From the IMG/VR virus record IMGVR_UViG_3300028394_000059, positions 1 through 64,000 of that record: a stretch of DNA of 64,000 nucleotides; one strand, written 5' to 3'. This DNA is from a virus. This document shows, in pieces, positions 61,939 to 64,000 of the stretch (positions are counted from its first letter, which is position 1; every line of letters starts with the position of its first letter). The notes beneath the pieces are model-generated. The model was not told the origin of the DNA. It ran no database searches and saw only the letters and a list, made by a program, of their open reading frames with translations. The position numbers were made by a program, and so were the translations under genes.

Positions 61939-63990
61939 ATGCACTTTAACACTAAATATATTTTCCAGGGGGATTCTCAAAAAGAGATAGGCAGAAAGAT
62001 CAACTATAATTTTGATCAGATATTATCTTTTGGGGTTGGTCCGAATGGACACATGGGACCTAGAGGTGCTACTGGATTATACGGACCTGCTGGATATAGA
62101 GGCACCAAGGGTGCAACTGGTATTCGAGCAAATCAGTGGTTTAAACAACCAGCCCAGCCGCTAAGTAGTCAAACAATACCTTATGACGTATGGGTTGATA
62201 ACTCCTCAGGTGATGGTGATATATACACATTTGGTACTACTGGCTCTTGGAATTATAGCGGATATTCATTCTTTAACTCAACCTATTTCAAATCGTACTC
62301 TGGGATATTAGGTCCTGGTGGATCTACCGAAAAATATGTTATTGGTATTAACGATGCCGGAGGTTCTGATTTGATAAATTTGGTTATAAATGATGGCGTA
62401 CTAAATGCTTCTAATTCTAATCCAAATGCATCAAAGGTCGTAGTATCAACAACGGATCAGATAACCAGGCCCATAATGAGTTTCGGAAAATCGGGAGCGA
62501 TATCATCGGGTGTACCCTCATTTTTATGGGACAGCATAGGTTCTTCAACCGGTTTAATCTATAGATCAACGGGATCACTAAATATAACATCATACCTTGG
62601 TCTATCAATAGACTCCGGACTAGCCAGAACGATATTATTCGGTAATAATTCAAATATATCGGCATCTTCATTTTCCATTAGGGGCAATGGCGATTTTGAT
62701 TTATATGCAAATACCACAATCGGAAGCGGATCTATATTTAAACTAACATCCAGGAATCTTGTTACAAGTGCAGCATCTTTCACTCATCAGGGTCCTATGA
62801 AAATATCAACCTATCAATCGGGTACATATTCTCTAAATATTTCGCCAACGACTGCATTATTATCAGCTGGTATATTGAACGATGTTAATGGCTCTGTTAC
62901 TAATACATTTTCTTTTAATGATCTTACTGGAAACCCAATTTTATCTGGTAAGCCATATGGCCCGATCGGTACTTCCAAGCACGCTGAAACCATATTTGGA
63001 TCCACCGGGGGATTAACTGGGGGTACTGCTGGACCATATTCGTATCATGTTAAGAGAGCAGCAATTGTAGCAAAAGTAACCGAGACTGTTCAAAATGTTA
63101 TCCCGTATCCGGCAAAAACTGGAGGTGTCCAAATTTTTAATGTATTTGATTTAACTGCAACCAGCAATTATAATTCAAATGTTATAGTAATTAGACCAAC
63201 ATTATATACAGCACCCTCCTCTATTCTCTATGGGGTCTATATTAGAGTTCCGGCATCGGTATCTCAAAATCTACAACCGGTTTATGGCACAGATAAAACA
63301 AATATTTATAGGATAATGCTTGATGATAGTGATTATTTTATGCAGAAAATTATAGGTGGTATAATCTTTACATTCACAGACTATGGTTCGGGAGGTCTAA
63401 CGTCAACATCATTCCTTACTTCCGTTACACTACCTACACACGGTGGACCAGGTACTGGATGTAAATATATTGATTTGCATTGGATAGCATATGCGAATCC
63501 TAACAACTCTAACCCTAGACTTTTCTATCGAACTTGCACAGGAATAGGCGGATATGTAGATCTAACCAATTTGGCAACTGTCGGTGCTGCGACTAGCTCA
63601 GTTACTACCGGAGTTTCCTCAGGGTCTTCAACTGGCTCCTCCTTTTTTGGTAAAATCATATGCAATTTATTATATCGCCAAGGATACTTACCTAAAGAAA
63701 TTTGGGAAGCCGATGAGAAATTTGGTAGATTAATGTTTAAAACAAATAAGAAAGGATTGTTTGGTTATTCAACTTGGGCAAAACCTGTGGTTAATTTCTT
63801 AACTAAAAACCCACAATATTCGAAATATTTCTACTTAATAGTAAAACCTTGGTCTGAACACATGGCTTATAAGATGGGAGTATTACCTAAGGATAATAAA
63901 CTTGGAAAAGTGATACATTATTTTGGTAATAAATTCTCACTTATGGTTTATAAATTAATAGCATACAAAAAAATAAGAAAGAAAAAATAA
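61939..63990 (+). CDS. Tail fibre protein with collagen-like neck, paralogue 3 of 3, with distinct C-terminal domain
   Basis: 683 residues. The N-terminus repeats the family plan: GDSQKEIGRKINYNFDQIL, Gly-x-y triplets at about 34-62, NQWF, then YDVWVDNSSGDGDIYTF. The shaft and a C-terminal beta domain resemble the other two. After a Ser/Gly/Thr linker (about 550-568) there is an extra basic domain of 115 residues (from FFGKIICNLLYRQGYLPKEIW to the end, with GYSTWAKPVVNFL and PWSEHMAYKMG), absent from its paralogues. Related-looking domains after a Ser/Gly linker occur at the ends of other phage tail proteins, by my recollection. It ends 10 nt before the window edge. Confidence 0.82.
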   Translation: MHFNTKYIFQGDSQKEIGRKINYNFDQILSFGVGPNGHMGPRGATGLYGPAGYRGTKGATGIRANQWFKQPAQPLSSQTIPYDVWVDNSSGDGDIYTFGTTGSWNYSGYSFFNSTYFKSYSGILGPGGSTEKYVIGINDAGGSDLINLVINDGVLNASNSNPNASKVVVSTTDQITRPIMSFGKSGAISSGVPSFLWDSIGSSTGLIYRSTGSLNITSYLGLSIDSGLARTILFGNNSNISASSFSIRGNGDFDLYANTTIGSGSIFKLTSRNLVTSAASFTHQGPMKISTYQSGTYSLNISPTTALLSAGILNDVNGSVTNTFSFNDLTGNPILSGKPYGPIGTSKHAETIFGSTGGLTGGTAGPYSYHVKRAAIVAKVTETVQNVIPYPAKTGGVQIFNVFDLTATSNYNSNVIVIRPTLYTAPSSILYGVYIRVPASVSQNLQPVYGTDKTNIYRIMLDDSDYFMQKIIGGIIFTFTDYGSGGLTSTSFLTSVTLPTHGGPGTGCKYIDLHWIAYANPNNSNPRLFYRTCTGIGGYVDLTNLATVGAATSSVTTGVSSGSSTGSSFFGKIICNLLYRQGYLPKEIWEADEKFGRLMFKTNKKGLFGYSTWAKPVVNFLTKNPQYSKYFYLIVKPWSEHMAYKMGVLPKDNKLGKVIHYFGNKFSLMVYKLIAYKKIRKKK

Positions 63991-64000
63991 TTTCGTCGGG

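Noticed and set aside
58684-63990. Diversity-generating retroelement acting on the fibre tips
   Set aside because: No reverse transcriptase, template repeat or adenine-biased variable region is visible in the window.

Overview
The window is the late virion-structure region of a large tailed virus with a contractile tail (a T4-like myovirus in the broad sense). The evidence is a gp23-type major capsid protein, a gp27-type hub, a gp5-type OB-fold spike without lysozyme, gp25 and gp6-type baseplate wedge proteins, and very large baseplate or fibre proteins, nearly all on the + strand and tightly packed. The DNA is AT-rich, arginine is mostly AGA, and most start codons follow A-rich leaders with no clear GGAGG. 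Together with Reg_prop-like propeller repeats in a tail protein, this suggests a host in the Bacteroidota. The host is an inference; no host gene or attachment site is present.

Layout. 1-1974: end of a probable scaffold or head gene, then the major capsid protein. 2086-3852: free-standing EDxHD homing endonuclease between two terminators. 3992-8879: four head-associated proteins, followed by a terminator. 9004-10994: P-loop kinase and asparagine synthase. 11048-14345: further small proteins, two of them with the same N-terminal signature as the head cassette, plus one reverse-strand gene. 14477-16362: small proteins including a Nudix hydrolase. 16382-25269: tail-tube, hub and spike module. 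25354-27910: an S1-domain RNA-binding protein overlapping an amidoligase-like protein. 27925-28707: probable neck or connector protein. 28756-29955: second homing endonuclease. 30019-37469: baseplate wedge (gp25, gp6, gp7-position). 37516-45250: a Thr-linker protein, a glycosyltransferase and two large tail proteins. 45276-46215: reverse-strand PhoH plus a small ORF. 46277-63990: seven large adhesin or fibre-like proteins, ending with three tandem paralogues with collagen-like necks.

How the parts fit. Several proteins from 3992 to 14345 begin with a short aromatic/acidic signature ending in (L/I)xE, which looks like the T4 capsid-targeting peptide removed by the prohead protease. The capsid protein has a matching LNE site at residues 41-43. 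I read this as a cassette of proteins packaged inside the head. A recurring GATATATA motif lies 16-41 nt before ten gene starts, mainly in intergenic gaps, and is the best candidate for a late promoter element. Thr-rich linkers next to a phage glycosyltransferase suggest virion glycosylation.

There is no gene-free stretch longer than 300 bases. No tRNA, CRISPR array, insertion sequence or attachment site was seen.
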